Shown: piece after piece, positions 28,481-37,622 of the stretch
Layout: each line of letters starts with the position of its first letter
Numbering within the stretch: position 1 is the first letter of the stretch
From: Bacillus sp. PK3_68
Lineage (GTDB): Bacteria > Bacillota > Bacilli > Bacillales > Domibacillaceae
Reading direction: 5' to 3'
Assembly (NCBI RefSeq): GCF_003600835.1
Contig: NZ_NQYC01000002.1
Span: 1 to 64,000, forward strand
DNA length: 64,000 bases
The notes under the pieces: generated by a model
The model's input: the letters and a program-made list of their open reading frames with translations, nothing else
What the model was told of the DNA's origin: nothing
Databases searched by the model: none
Made by a program: the position numbers and the translations under genes

Positions 28481-29191
28481 ATGGATTCATATACCCCTAA
28501 ACAAATTGCAAATGCCTTAAATGTTAGCACAACAACTTTGAGAAGATATGAAGAACAAGATCTCATTCCTGCTGTACCAAGAACGAATAGTAATCACCGT
28601 CTTTATAAATCGATTCATTTCCAAGCTTTTACTACCATTAGAGCCTTGTTAAAAGGATATGACATACCCGTTGTTTACGAAGTTATGAGAATGATTAAAA
28701 GTTCAAGGTTTGAAGAAACCCTATGGCTAGTGAATGAACAGCAATTCCATATACAGGTGGAGAAACAGCGAGTGGAAGAAATCCTGACTATGATTCAAAA
28801 TGCTGAATTTATTCAATATAAAAACGTGGAATTAAATGAGTGTATGAGTATTGGAGAGGCGGCAAAAATAGCGGGAGTAAATACTTCAGCTATCCGCCAT
28901 TGGGAAAATGAAGGGTTAGTCCATTCAGAAAGAAATAAAGAAAACGGTTATAGAATGTTTTCGATACCTGAACTTCGAAAAATACTAATCATAAGCAGTT
29001 TAAGAAAAACCGTTTATTATATAGAAAATATGAAAAAATTATTAAACGATTTAGACACACAAAACTATGATAAAATTGAACGTTCCTTTCAGTTAGCATT
29101 GGAAAATCTGAATAACCAACTATTACTTCAATTGAAAGGAATCGCAGAACTGATGAAATATATACACTTTTACCAAGAAATAAATTCTTAA
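28481..29191 (+). CDS. Transcriptional regulator with two tandem MerR-type HTH domains
   Basis: 236 aa. The first MerR HTH is at residues 4-70 (T-P-K-Q-I-A-N-A-L-N-V-S-T-T-T-L-R-R-Y-E-E-Q-D-L-I-P). A second, separate MerR HTH is at about 122-190 (M-S-I-G-E-A-A-K-I-A-G-V-N-T-S-A-I-R-H-W-E-N-E-G-L-V), followed by a helical C-terminus with no metal-binding cysteines. A strong AAAGGAGAC site precedes ATG. It is divergent from the hydrolase and a likely regulator of it. Two DNA-reading heads in one chain are unusual for the family. Confidence 0.85.
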   Translation: MDSYTPKQIANALNVSTTTLRRYEEQDLIPAVPRTNSNHRLYKSIHFQAFTTIRALLKGYDIPVVYEVMRMIKSSRFEETLWLVNEQQFHIQVEKQRVEEILTMIQNAEFIQYKNVELNECMSIGEAAKIAGVNTSAIRHWENEGLVHSERNKENGYRMFSIPELRKILIISSLRKTVYYIENMKKLLNDLDTQNYDKIERSFQLALENLNNQLLLQLKGIAELMKYIHFYQEINS

Positions 29192-29269
29192 AAAAGAGAT
29201 AAGCTCAAGCAAATCTTGTATAGTTTTACCGGAACAATGGATCACTAACGCGGTATTTAATCAGATTTG

Positions 29270-29306
29270 AAAACAGCCCAATCAAAAGGGCTGTTTTTGT
29301 GTTTTG
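29270..29306 (+). terminator. Terminator downstream of the MerR-type regulator
   Basis: AAAACAGCCC / GGGCTGTTTT with an 8-nt loop and a T-rich tail, 79 nt after the stop codon. Confidence 0.85.
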
Positions 29307-30167
29307 TCCAGACGCCTAATCAAATAGTTGTACATTTGTAAGATCAGAAAATGTCAATTTAATCATGACATAAGATAGGCTTGGTAGCCCCTACCACCAT
29401 GACGGTGTATATACATCTATGTTCTACAATTCTCATTTATATAACGATGATTAGCAAAACTGAGCATCTGTCTTTATGAAACACTCTCTCCAGAAATTAT
29501 TAAAGGGCACGTTTTATAGGTAGTAGGGGAGGCACATAGGAATTTAATATTCAACTATGCGCATAATTTAAATTTTTACGATTTACATAAGTTTCAATAA
29601 AGCTTTCTTTAATAGGCTTGGGAGGAAAAGAATGATGCACTAGCGCTACAGTGAGCATGTCGGATTTATTCAACCAGTGAAGAACAGACAAATGAAGAGA
29701 TATAAAGTTTTTCTTGAAGCCTGTCCATTAGAAGCACCTTATTAGTTTTCATGACATCAATCGCTTTGTTCTTTCATCAGTGGAATCCATAGGGTTTTGC
29801 CATCTTGGTTTATATAAAGATTTCCTAAGTAATGGAAAAGCGGAGCCCGCTTACGCTCAGTATGACTAAATGGTTAGCGGTAGAGAAACTGCTTCCCCAC
29901 TTGTTCGGTGTGCCTACCGGGTGCGAGATAGTTCATTTCTTTAATCTTCCTATAGTTCGCTCATTAGTTTTGTTCCATTGATATCGGTACGTACTGAGCA
30001 TTTAATTTATCTTACTAGTATTTAATAATTTTATTTACCGGATGTCAGAGTTTAACGGAAATTCATCAGTGAAAGTTTGTAGGCGGTCCTAAAGACCTCT
30101 ATAATTAATAGAAAGGCTCTTCAAGAGTTGGGAAGAAATCTTAATTCAAGTATAAGGAGGGTATTTA
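29307..30167. other. Long intergenic stretch before selA, no intact gene
   Basis: About 860 nt with only short interrupted frames. A segment around 29480-29590 reads like a decayed coding sequence (E-T-L-S-P-E-I-I-K-G-H-V, stop, then V-V-G-E-A-H-R-N-L) that I cannot assign. No copy of the TAATCNNGATTA operator is seen here, so selA may not belong to that regulon. Confidence 0.4.
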
Positions 30168-31559
30168 ATGAAAGAGCTTCTCCGTGAGCTGCCGGCTATA
30201 CATATTATACAAAAAGATAGTAGATTCGACATCTTGGCAAAAGATGCCTGCATTACATCTTCAAAGCTAACTGAATGGGTTCAAGAAGAAATAAATTTTA
30301 TAAGACAGAAAGTCTTAAACGATTGCTGGTTTGAAAGGATAAACACCAAAGAATCCTACATAGACTACATTTTTAAGAGGTTGAAAGAGAAATCCAAGTC
30401 TATTCATCAATATAATCTTAAGAGTGTTATTAATGCGACTGGAACAATCCTACATACAAATTTAGGAAGAGCGAGACTTAGTAAAGAAGCTATTAGGCAA
30501 GTCACAGTAACAGCAGAAAATTACTCGAACCTGGAATATGATCTTAAAAAAGGAGTGCGCGGATCACGGCATGCAATTATTGAATCAATTTTAACGGAAA
30601 TTACTGGTGCGGAAGCTGCAATGGTGGTGAATAATAATGCAGCAGCTGTCTATCTGATTTTGAGAGCACTGGCCAAAGACAAAAAAGTAATTGTATCTCG
30701 CGGGGAATTAGTTGAAATTGGAGGAGCGTTTAGAATTTCATCCATTATGGAAGAAAGCGGTGCCATTTTAAAGGAAGTAGGGACAACAAACAAAACACAT
30801 AGGTTTGACTATGAACAGGCAATAGATGAAGATACGGTTATGTTAATGAAAGTTCACACGAGCAATTTTAAGACTGTGGGTTTTACCCATTCTGTGACTT
30901 CAGAAGAATTAGTAGAACTGGTTCAACAACACCGTGAGCTCCTTGTCTATGAAGACTTGGGAAGCGGCGCACTATATGATTTTAAAATTGGAGATGAGCC
31001 AGTAGTTGCAAAGGTCCTCAAAAAAGGTGTCGATCTGGTTTCATTCAGTGGAGATAAATTATTGGGCGGTCCGCAAGCGGGAATTATTGCGGGTAAAAAA
31101 GAGCTGATCAAAACACTCAAAACACATCAATTAGCCCGTGTATTAAGAGTCGACAAAATGACGCTTGCGGCATTAGAGGCAACACTTAAAAGTTATATCC
31201 AAGGAAGGGTTGAGGAAATTCCGACTATTCGGGATATTTTACTTCCTTTAAACGAGATTAAAAAGCGTATTGAGCTATTTTTGCAGAATACAGCTCAAAT
31301 TAAAAACAAATGGGATTTTGTTATTAAGGAAGATACTTCCCAAATTGGAGGAGGAACGATGCCGGGGGTAGAAATCCCAACTTTTGTTGTAGCAGTTAGC
31401 CATGATGCGATAAATTCACAACATATTCATGACCATTTGCGTCTGGGAAGCCCCTCCATTGTAACTCGGTTGAAAAATGATCAAGTATTAATGGACTTTC
31501 GAACAATAAACAACGACGAAATACCAATTATCATTGATGCTCTCCAAAGAATTGGCTAA
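30168..31559 (+). CDS. selA: L-seryl-tRNA(Sec) selenium transferase
   Basis: 463 aa, full family length. PLP-dependent conversion of Ser-tRNA(Sec) to Sec-tRNA(Sec) with selenophosphate. The N-terminal domain is followed by I-N-A-T-G-T-I-L-H-T-N-L-G-R-A, and the PLP lysine lies in F-S-G-D-K-L-L-G-G-P-Q-A-G near residue 295. Also present is V-Y-E-D-L-G-S-G-A. Strong AAGGAGGG site. It is the first gene of the selenium/betaine-reductase island; selD, selB and tRNA-Sec are all within 16 kb, so the decoding set is complete in the window. Confidence 0.96.
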   Translation: MKELLRELPAIHIIQKDSRFDILAKDACITSSKLTEWVQEEINFIRQKVLNDCWFERINTKESYIDYIFKRLKEKSKSIHQYNLKSVINATGTILHTNLGRARLSKEAIRQVTVTAENYSNLEYDLKKGVRGSRHAIIESILTEITGAEAAMVVNNNAAAVYLILRALAKDKKVIVSRGELVEIGGAFRISSIMEESGAILKEVGTTNKTHRFDYEQAIDEDTVMLMKVHTSNFKTVGFTHSVTSEELVELVQQHRELLVYEDLGSGALYDFKIGDEPVVAKVLKKGVDLVSFSGDKLLGGPQAGIIAGKKELIKTLKTHQLARVLRVDKMTLAALEATLKSYIQGRVEEIPTIRDILLPLNEIKKRIELFLQNTAQIKNKWDFVIKEDTSQIGGGTMPGVEIPTFVVAVSHDAINSQHIHDHLRLGSPSIVTRLKNDQVLMDFRTINNDEIPIIIDALQRIG

Positions 31560-31625
31560 GAAAAGCTCCCTGTCTTATTATTTTCGTCTCTTTAATTTAT
31601 ATGGATTTAATAAGAAAAATAAAAG

Positions 31626-31660
31626 GAGCAAACCTCCACTCAAAGTGGAGGTTTGCTCAG
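31626..31660 (+). terminator. Strong hairpin after selA
   Basis: GAGCAAACCTCCACT pairs perfectly with AGTGGAGGTTTGCTC around a 3-nt loop (15 bp). The following sequence is only weakly T-rich, so termination is likely but not certain. It buries an anti-Shine-Dalgarno-like CCTCC in the stem. Confidence 0.7.
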
Positions 31661-31823
31661 GCTTCATTTCAAATAAAGAGTTAAAAGTTTTCACAATATG
31701 TTCTCAGCAATGAGGATACTTTCACAGTCATGAGAACAACAAAAAGTACGATAGAATATTTAGATAAGATATTTACTTATAATATAAATCGAACTATACT
31801 AGATTTGTAATCACGTTTTTTTA

Positions 31824-31835
31824 TAATCTTGATTA
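31824..31835. promoter_or_regulatory. Regulon palindrome TAATC-TT-GATTA, site 1
   Basis: Perfect 5-bp half sites with a 2-nt centre, 190 nt upstream of the TetR-family gene. Same core as the sites at 31974, 34326, 34467, 41159, 45929, 49308, 52328 and 56473. Confidence 0.7.
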
Positions 31836-31973
31836 ATTGACGATCGGTTGCCATAGTAAAATAGGAAAAGTAAGCCTCAATAGAAAAAATATGGAAAGTT
31901 TCTTTTATACAGGTTAGTTACTTGGCCTTATGCGTGGGTTGAACTTAATTATTAGTTCATGTTATATTAATTA

Positions 31974-31985
31974 TAATCATGATTA
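31974..31985. promoter_or_regulatory. Regulon palindrome TAATC-AT-GATTA, site 2
   Basis: Perfect palindrome 28 nt upstream of the TetR start codon. Two sites at the regulator's own promoter suggest autoregulation. Confidence 0.75.
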
Positions 31986-32013
31986 ATAGTCAGAAAATTA
32001 GAGGTGCAAAACG

Positions 32014-32694
32014 TTGAAAAATAATTTAACTGAACGACAAATACGAAACAAAGAAGTTCAAACTACCAGAATGATGTCCTATTTTATTGATGCCACAGCT
32101 CAAATCATTGAAAAAGAAGGAATTGAAAAAGTAACCATAAGAAAAGTGGCTGATTTAGCTGGTTACAACAGTGCTACTATCTATAACTATTTTAGTGACT
32201 TGTCTCATTTGATTTCATTTGCCTCCATGAAATTTTTAAAAAAGTATACGGATGCCTTACCAGAATATTTATCAAAAGCTAAGACCCCTTTGGAGAAATA
32301 TTTTTTAATATGGGAATGCTTTTGCAAATACTCTTTTGAATCTCCACAAATTTACTATGCTGTGTTTTCTTCTGATCTTGGTGTTCATCCATCTAATTTA
32401 TCTGACTACTATGACTTCTTTCCAACTGATTTGCTGGGGTTACCAGAAAATTTAAAGGATATGTTTCTAGAATCAAATTTACCAAGAAGAACAAGAATTG
32501 CGCTTCAGCAATGTGTGACAGAGAATTACATCAAAGAGTCTGAAGCGGACCAATTGGCGGAAAGCCATTATTTAATATGGCAGGGCATGCTTACAATGTT
32601 TATCAATAATAGATCTAACTACTCGGTAAAGGAAGCAACAGAAATGACCGTCAAGCATATTCAAAATACTATTACTTTAGAAGAATCAGTATAA
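32014..32694 (+). CDS. TetR-family regulator, probable controller of the selenium/betaine regulon
   Basis: 226 aa. The N-terminal TetR HTH spans about residues 20-65 (G-I-E-K-V-T-I-R-K-V-A-D-L-A-G-Y-N-S-A-T-I-Y-N-Y-F). The helical ligand-binding C-terminus is not similar to one I recognise. TTG start with an AGAGGTG site. It lies between selA and the convergent BCCT carrier. Two perfect TAATCNNGATTA palindromes precede it, and the same sequence precedes the carrier, the reductase operon, selB, gbsA/gbsR and the TusA-diiron genes. That makes this protein the best local candidate for the binding factor (inference). Confidence 0.85.
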   Translation: MKNNLTERQIRNKEVQTTRMMSYFIDATAQIIEKEGIEKVTIRKVADLAGYNSATIYNYFSDLSHLISFASMKFLKKYTDALPEYLSKAKTPLEKYFLIWECFCKYSFESPQIYYAVFSSDLGVHPSNLSDYYDFFPTDLLGLPENLKDMFLESNLPRRTRIALQQCVTENYIKESEADQLAESHYLIWQGMLTMFINNRSNYSVKEATEMTVKHIQNTITLEESV

Positions 32695-32696
32695 AA

Positions 32697-34237
32697 TTAC
32701 ATCACTTCTTTTTTCTCGGAATGCTCGCTAATCTTGTTTTTATGTTGAGAATCAATGTGACCATCATCTCCTTTTAATGCTTTGAACAGGGTGTAACACA
32801 TGATAATCATTATTATAATGAACGGAAACGCGGCGGCAATAGAGGCAGTTTGTATCGTATTTAGACTTCCACTCATTAGCAGCACAATAGAGATTAGAGA
32901 CAATAAAACTCCCCAGTACACCTTAATTGACCGGGCAGGATTCAAGTTCCCCCAGAACTGAAAATAGATAATACAAACGTAGCAGAATCCGCAGATGTTA
33001 TAAAAAAAGTGACAATTAAAATTAAGGCGATTATACTCAAGAACAAGGCAAATGGAAAGTTCTCGAAAAAGACGAATAGTGCTAGTGAGACATCCGAGTT
33101 AACTGCATCCGCCAAAGCTTGATTTCCTAATTTGTGAACGAGGTTAAGACTTGATCCACCAAAAGCTGAAAACCATACAAAAGTTCCTAATGTGGGAATA
33201 ATCAATACACCTAAAATAAACTCTTTGATCGTTCGTCCCTTTGATACCTTAGCGATAAAGCTTCCTACAAAAGGAGCCCATGCAATCCACCAACCCCAAT
33301 AGAACAATGTCCATTCTGAAGTCCAAGTATTTTCACTAAATGGGTTGATTCTTAAACTTAGAGGCACTAATTGATCGATATACATTCCTGTAGTATTCGC
33401 AAACGTTTTAAGAATTTGTCCTGTTGGTCCTAAAACAATGAGTACAGCCATAATAAAGATGGCTAATAAAATGTTAATATTGGACAAAACTTTCATTCCA
33501 CGATCGATACCAATAAAAGCTGAGCCGGTAAATAAAGCTGTCAAAAAGCAGATGACAATAATTTGACTCACCAGATTATTGGGATAGTGGAAGAGAAAAT
33601 CTAAGCCGGTAGTAATTTGCAAAGCACCTAATCCTAAGGAGGTGGCGATACCAAAAACGGTAGCTATAATAGCTAGGACGTCAATTGTTTTGCCAATGGG
33701 GCCATGAATTTTATCCCCTAAAATAGGATAAAAAGCTGAGCTGATTAAACCAGGTAGTTTTTTTCGATACTGAAAGAAAGCTAAGCTTAAGCCGATAAAG
33801 GCATAAACTGCCCAAGGATGCAAGCCCCAATGAAAAAATGTATAGGTCATGGCCAAATTTGCTGCTTCTTCTGTATTCCCTTTTCCCATTGGGGGAGATA
33901 TGTAATGAGTTAATGGCTCAGCCACCCCCCAAAATACTAATCCAATTCCCATACCGGCACTGAATAACATGGCAAACCAGGAAATATTACTATATACGGG
34001 CTTGTCTGTATCCTCACCTAATTTCATTTTCCCAAACTTTGAGAACATTAAATAGACAATAAATAATAGAAACATTAGAGTGGCTGTTAAATACAACCAG
34101 CCAAAGTATTCAGTTACCATTTTCAAAAAGTTTGTCGATAACTTTGTCAGCAGATTATTAAAAAATATGCCCAGTATGACAAAAATGCTGGTTACTAGTA
34201 AAGAAACTGTCAAAACACCGTTGTTCTTTAAATTCAT
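32697..34237 (-). CDS. BCCT-family glycine betaine/carnitine/choline transporter (one frameshift)
   Basis: About 513 aa if one base is restored. The N-terminal 431 residues have eleven membrane segments, M-G-I-G-L-V-F-W-G-V-A-E-P, and the substrate-site helix W-T-L-F-Y-W-G-W-W-I-A-W-A-P-F-V-G-S-F-I-A. The frame breaks at the C5 run 32949-32953 (G5 on the coding strand). With six G it continues S-G-G-N-L-N-P-A-R-S-I-K into the last membrane segment and a charged tail ending at 32697. Sodium- or proton-driven uptake of a trimethylammonium compound. It is divergent from the reductase operon, with a palindrome and a cre site in between, so betaine is the likely cargo. Substrate is inferred. Confidence 0.9.
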
Positions 34238-34295
34238 CTACTTAACCCCCTCTTAAAATTATTTTACTTCTGAATAAAGCCTTCTTTTCTCTTTA

Positions 34296-34309
34296 AGCAA
34301 ACGCTTTCA
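34296..34309 (-). promoter_or_regulatory. Probable cre (CcpA) site upstream of the BCCT gene
   Basis: AGCAAACGCTTTCA matches the cre pattern TGNAANCGNTNNCA in all but the first position, 59 nt upstream of the BCCT start. It suggests repression when good carbon sources are present. Confidence 0.5.
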
Positions 34310-34325
34310 AAAAAGAACATATTGC

Positions 34326-34337
34326 TAATCATGATGA
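34326..34337. promoter_or_regulatory. Regulon palindrome TAATC-AT-GATGA, site 3
   Basis: One mismatch to TAATCNNGATTA, in the divergent region 89 nt upstream of the BCCT start. Confidence 0.6.
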
Positions 34338-34466
34338 TAACACAACCTAGATTTTATATGAAGGAATTATTTTATTTTTTTGTAATTTCTGAATTTTTGT
34401 GTAAGTTGAAGGAAAAAGATTTACTTTTGGGAAAATTGCTAATATAATCTAGTCATAGTTATTGAA

Positions 34467-34478
34467 TAATCATGATTA
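34467..34478. promoter_or_regulatory. Regulon palindrome TAATC-AT-GATTA, site 4 (reductase operon)
   Basis: Perfect palindrome ending 13 nt before the grdI start codon and touching the AAAGGAGGT ribosome site, so binding here would block the reductase operon directly. Confidence 0.75.
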
Positions 34479-34491
34479 AAGGAGGTCCTAA

Positions 34492-35798
34492 ATGAGACTG
34501 GAGATGGGGTATTTTTTTGTGCGTGATATAGTGTTTGGAGACAAAACCTTCTTTGAAAATGGTCTTTTAACAATTAATAAAGAAGAAGCTTTAAGGGTTG
34601 TGTATGAGGATGAAAATATTACGGAAGCAGATATTCTTATTGCAAAAAGCGGTGATCCCATTCGCATTACACCGGTAAAGGAAGCAGTTGAGCCACGCTG
34701 TAAGGTTTCTGGAGGAGTGATGTTTCCAGGGGTTACAAATAAATTAGTCCCTGTTGGACAAGGAAGGACACATGTTCTAAAAGGTAGCTGTGTATTAGCT
34801 GTAGGAAAACACTGGGGAGGGTTTCAGGATGGCTTAATTGACATGAGTGGGCCTGGAGCGAAGCAAACAATTTTTTCACAACTTCTCAATGTTTGTTTAG
34901 TAGCAGATACAAACGAAGAATTTGAGAGGCGTGAGCAGCAGAAGAAAAATAAAGCGCTTCGATGGGCAGCTATGCGCTTGGCTGAATACTTAGGTTCTTG
35001 TGTGAAAAACATGGAACCAGAAGAAGTAAAAGTTTATGAACATCTGCCATTGAATCAAAGAGCCGAAGAAGCTAAGCAGCTTCCTGGCGTTGTATATGTC
35101 CTTCAGCTTCAATCGCAAATGCTTGAGAGCGGTTACAATGCGATGGTTTATGGCTGGGATGCGAATCGAATGCTGCCAACATTAATTACTCCAAATGAAT
35201 TACTAGATGGTGCGATCGTTTCGGGCAGTTTTATGCCTTCATCCTCAAAAATATCAACTTATCAGCATGCGAATAATCCGACCATTATACGGTTAATGGA
35301 GGAACATGGAAAAACTATCAACTTTATAGGTGTTATTGTTTCAAATTTAAATGTTCAATTAGAGGAAAAAGAGCGTTCAGCATTTTTTGTTAGACAGATT
35401 GCAGCTTCATTGGGCGCTCAAGGAGCAATTGTGGCCGAAGAAGGATATGGTAATCCAGATTCTGATTTTATTTTAGTAATAAACGAATTAGAAGAAGCGG
35501 GAATTAAAGTTGTGGGGATTACAAATGAGTGCACTGGACGTGACGGGATGTCTCAGTCACTTGTTGATTTATCGGAAAAGGCGAATGCTATTGTTTCCAC
35601 TGGAAATGTATCCGAATATCTTGAGCTCGGACCAATGGAAATTGTAATTGGGGAACTTGATGCATTAGCTAGAGACGGTAATTCAGGGGATGGGAAGGAT
35701 CCGTAAGGCCAGATGGATCCATTCGGATGGAAAATAACGGAATGTTTTGTGCGGACTCAAGTACAGGGCACCATTACAAAACAGTCGTCGAGTATTAA
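34492..35798 (+). CDS. grdI: Betaine (or sarcosine) reductase component B proprotein, GrdE/GrdG/GrdI family (one frameshift)
   Basis: About 436 aa when the G4 run at 35686-35689 is read as G5. Then N-S-G-G-W-E-G-S-V-R-P-D-G-S-I-R continues to a TAA at 35796-35798, instead of stopping at 35703. The family normally self-cleaves to expose a pyruvoyl group that forms a Schiff base with the amine substrate. Conserved blocks are S-G-P-G-A, L-Q-L-Q-S-Q, E-E-G-Y-G-N-P-D-S-D and G-R-D-G-M-S-Q-S. At the cleavage region the sequence is G-S-F-M-P-S-S-S-K, with no Cys. AAAGGAGGT site; first gene of the operon. Betaine is favoured over glycine or sarcosine by the adjacent BCCT carrier and gbsAB. Confidence 0.87.
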
Positions 35799-35815
35799 AT
35801 AAAGGGGGGACAAAG

Positions 35816-37132
35816 ATGAAAAAGGCAGTACATTATATCAACCAATTTTTTGGACAGATTGGGGGAGAAGATAAAGCAGATTTTGAACCGGAACTGCGAG
35901 AAGGCATAGTGGGACCGGGTTTGTTGTTAAATAATTTACTTTCTCCAGTTGCTGAAGTAACCCATACTGTTATTTGTGGAGACAATTTTTTTGGATCGAA
36001 AAAAGAAGAAGCAATTTCAAGGATTTTAGGCTTTTTAGAGGATAAAGAGTTTGATGTCTTTATTGCCGGACCGGCTTTTATGGCAGGGCGTTACGGTGTT
36101 GCATGCGGGGAAATTTGTAAAGCAGTTAAGGATAGATTTGATGTTCCTGTGATCACTAGCATGTATGTAGAAAATCCTGGTGTAGAAATGTTTCGAAAAG
36201 AAATTTATATCTTTCCGGGCGGAAACAGTGCTGTTGCTATGAGAAAAGATGTACCAAGGATGGCTGCATTTGCCAAAAAAGTCCTTTTAAATGAAGAGAT
36301 TTCTTCCGCAGATCAAGAAGGATACATGTCGAGAGGTATTCGTCTGGAGTCATTTAAAGAACCATCTATGATTGGTGCGGACCGTGCAGTAAATATGCTG
36401 CTGGATAAATTAAACAATAGAGATTATCAAACTGAAATGCCAATGCCTATAATTGACCGGGTACCGATAGCTGCTCCTGTTGAAAATTTACGGCAAGCAA
36501 CTATTGCACTTGTCAATTCTGGAGGGATTGTGCCTTTAGGAAACCCAGATCGTATTCAGTCAGCTTCTGCAACTAAGTGGGGGAGGTATGATATCTCGAA
36601 TCTCGATACCTTACAACCGGGAGAATGGGAAACTATTCATGCTGGTTTTGATCCTTCAGCAGCAAACTCTGATCCAAATCGTATTGTTCCATTAGATGCT
36701 TTAAGAACCCTTGAAAGAGAAGGGCGTATTGGAAAAGTTCACAACTATGTATACTCTACTGTTGGCACCGGAACAACACAGGCGGAAGCTAGCCGAATGG
36801 GGGCTGAAATTGCCCAGCAGTTGTTAGCTGCGAATGTTTCTGCGGTTATACTCACTTCCACCTGAGGTACTTGTACTCGTTGCGGTGCAACGATGACCAA
36901 AGAAATCGAACGTGCAGGTATTCCTATTGTGCAAATGGCTAACCTAGTATCGATTGCTAAGACTGTAGGTTCAAACCGCATTGTGCCTACAATTTCAATT
37001 CCTTATCCACTAGGGGATCCAAACACATCAAAAGAAGAGCAATGGAAATTGCGCAGGCATAGAGTAGAAGTCGCTTTAGAAGCATTAACACAACAAACTG
37101 AGCAAGCAACTGTTTTTGAAGTGCAAAGATAA
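35816..37132 (+). CDS. grdH: Selenoprotein B of betaine reductase (GrdB/GrdF/GrdH family), in-frame UGA = Sec
   Basis: 438 aa with selenocysteine at codon 350 (TGA 36863-36865). The frame is open on both sides: before it T-S-T, after it G-T-C-T-R-C-G-A-T-M-T-K-E, the typical Sec-G-T-C-T-R-C-G-A motif of this subunit. The family Sec takes up the carbon fragment from the pyruvoyl-bound substrate and passes it to GrdA. A perfect hairpin (36877-36893, loop GGU) follows the UGA as the SECIS element. ATG 35816 has an AAAGGGGGG site; without Sec decoding the gene would falsely appear as two frames (ending 36865 and starting 36893). Confidence 0.94.
36877..36893 (+). promoter_or_regulatory. Bacterial SECIS element of grdH
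   Basis: Seven-base-pair perfect stem (TCGTTGC / GCAACGA) closed by the triloop GGU. The loop starts 19 nt after the UGA, inside the usual bSECIS window, and contains the expected GU. Confidence 0.8.
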
Positions 37133-37152
37133 TTTTTTAGGAGGCGGTATTA

Positions 37153-37611
37153 ATGTTAAGTGAAAAGAAAGTCTTTGTTCTTGGAGAACGGGATGGTGTT
37201 CCTGCACCGGCGATTGAAGAATGCATGAAAGCAGCGAAGGCGGAAGTCATTTATAAAGACACCCAGTGCTTCGTTTGAACGGCTGCTGGTGCAATGGACC
37301 AGGTGGTCCAAGAAGAATTGAAAAAAGCAGCTGAGAAATATGGAAACGAAAATGTAGTGGTTATACTTGGTTCGCCAGACGAAGACAGTGCAGATATTTT
37401 TGCTGAAACTGTAACGGTTGGCGACCCCACATATGCCGGTCCGCTGGCAGGCGTGGCTTTGGGCCTTTCTGTGTATCACATCCTTGAGGATGAAATTAAA
37501 GCTGAGATTCCGGAAGAAGTCTATCAAGATCAAGTGGGACTAATGGAACTCTCTCTGGATAAAGAAAGCATTTGCCAGGCGATTCAACAAGCAAGGGAAA
37601 AGTATCTATAG
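37153..37611 (+). CDS. grdA: Selenoprotein A (GrdA), copy 1, in-frame UGA = Sec
   Basis: 152 aa with Sec at codon 42 (TGA 37276-37278) in the exact GrdA motif C-F-V-Sec-T-A-A-G-A-M-D. It accepts the carboxymethyl group from protein B as a selenoether and gives a ketene-type intermediate to protein C; it is recycled by the thioredoxin system. N-terminus K-K-V-F-V-L-G-E-R-D-G-V-P. AGGAGGCGG ribosome site. It is 20 nt after grdH and 11 nt before trxB. A second copy at 40373 is nearly identical. Confidence 0.95.
37174..37601 (+). repeat. Direct repeat, unit 1 (grdA body)
   Basis: 428 nt matching 40397-40824 with six differences that I count by eye, all at third codon positions. It bounds a trxB-grdC-trxA segment of about 2.8 kb together with unit 2. 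Confidence 0.9.
37295..37310 (+). promoter_or_regulatory. SECIS element of grdA copy 1
   Basis: TGGACC / GGTCCA stem of six pairs with loop AGGU, starting 17 nt after the UGA (loop at +23). The same element follows the UGA of copy 2 at 40518-40533. Confidence 0.78.
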
Positions 37612-37622
37612 GGGGAACGACG

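Larger units (their letters stand above)
31661..32013. other. Intergenic region between selA and the TetR gene
   Basis: No gene. It holds two copies of the TAATCNNGATTA palindrome (31824-31835 and 31974-31985), the second 28 nt before the TetR start codon. Confidence 0.6.

Noticed and set aside
31626-31658. Hairpin after selA as a SECIS or riboswitch element
   Set aside because: It lies beyond the stop codon and bacterial SECIS elements act inside the coding region; a terminator role is simpler.
36863-36865. Stop codon splitting grdH (and likewise 37276, 40499 and 42912)
   Set aside because: All four TGA codons sit at the known Sec position of their families with a hairpin behind them and a full Sec machinery nearby, so they are Sec codons, not nonsense mutations.
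37156-37533. Reverse 125-codon open frames antisense to both grdA copies
   Set aside because: Present in both copies only because the copies are nearly identical; mirror-frame product with no features.
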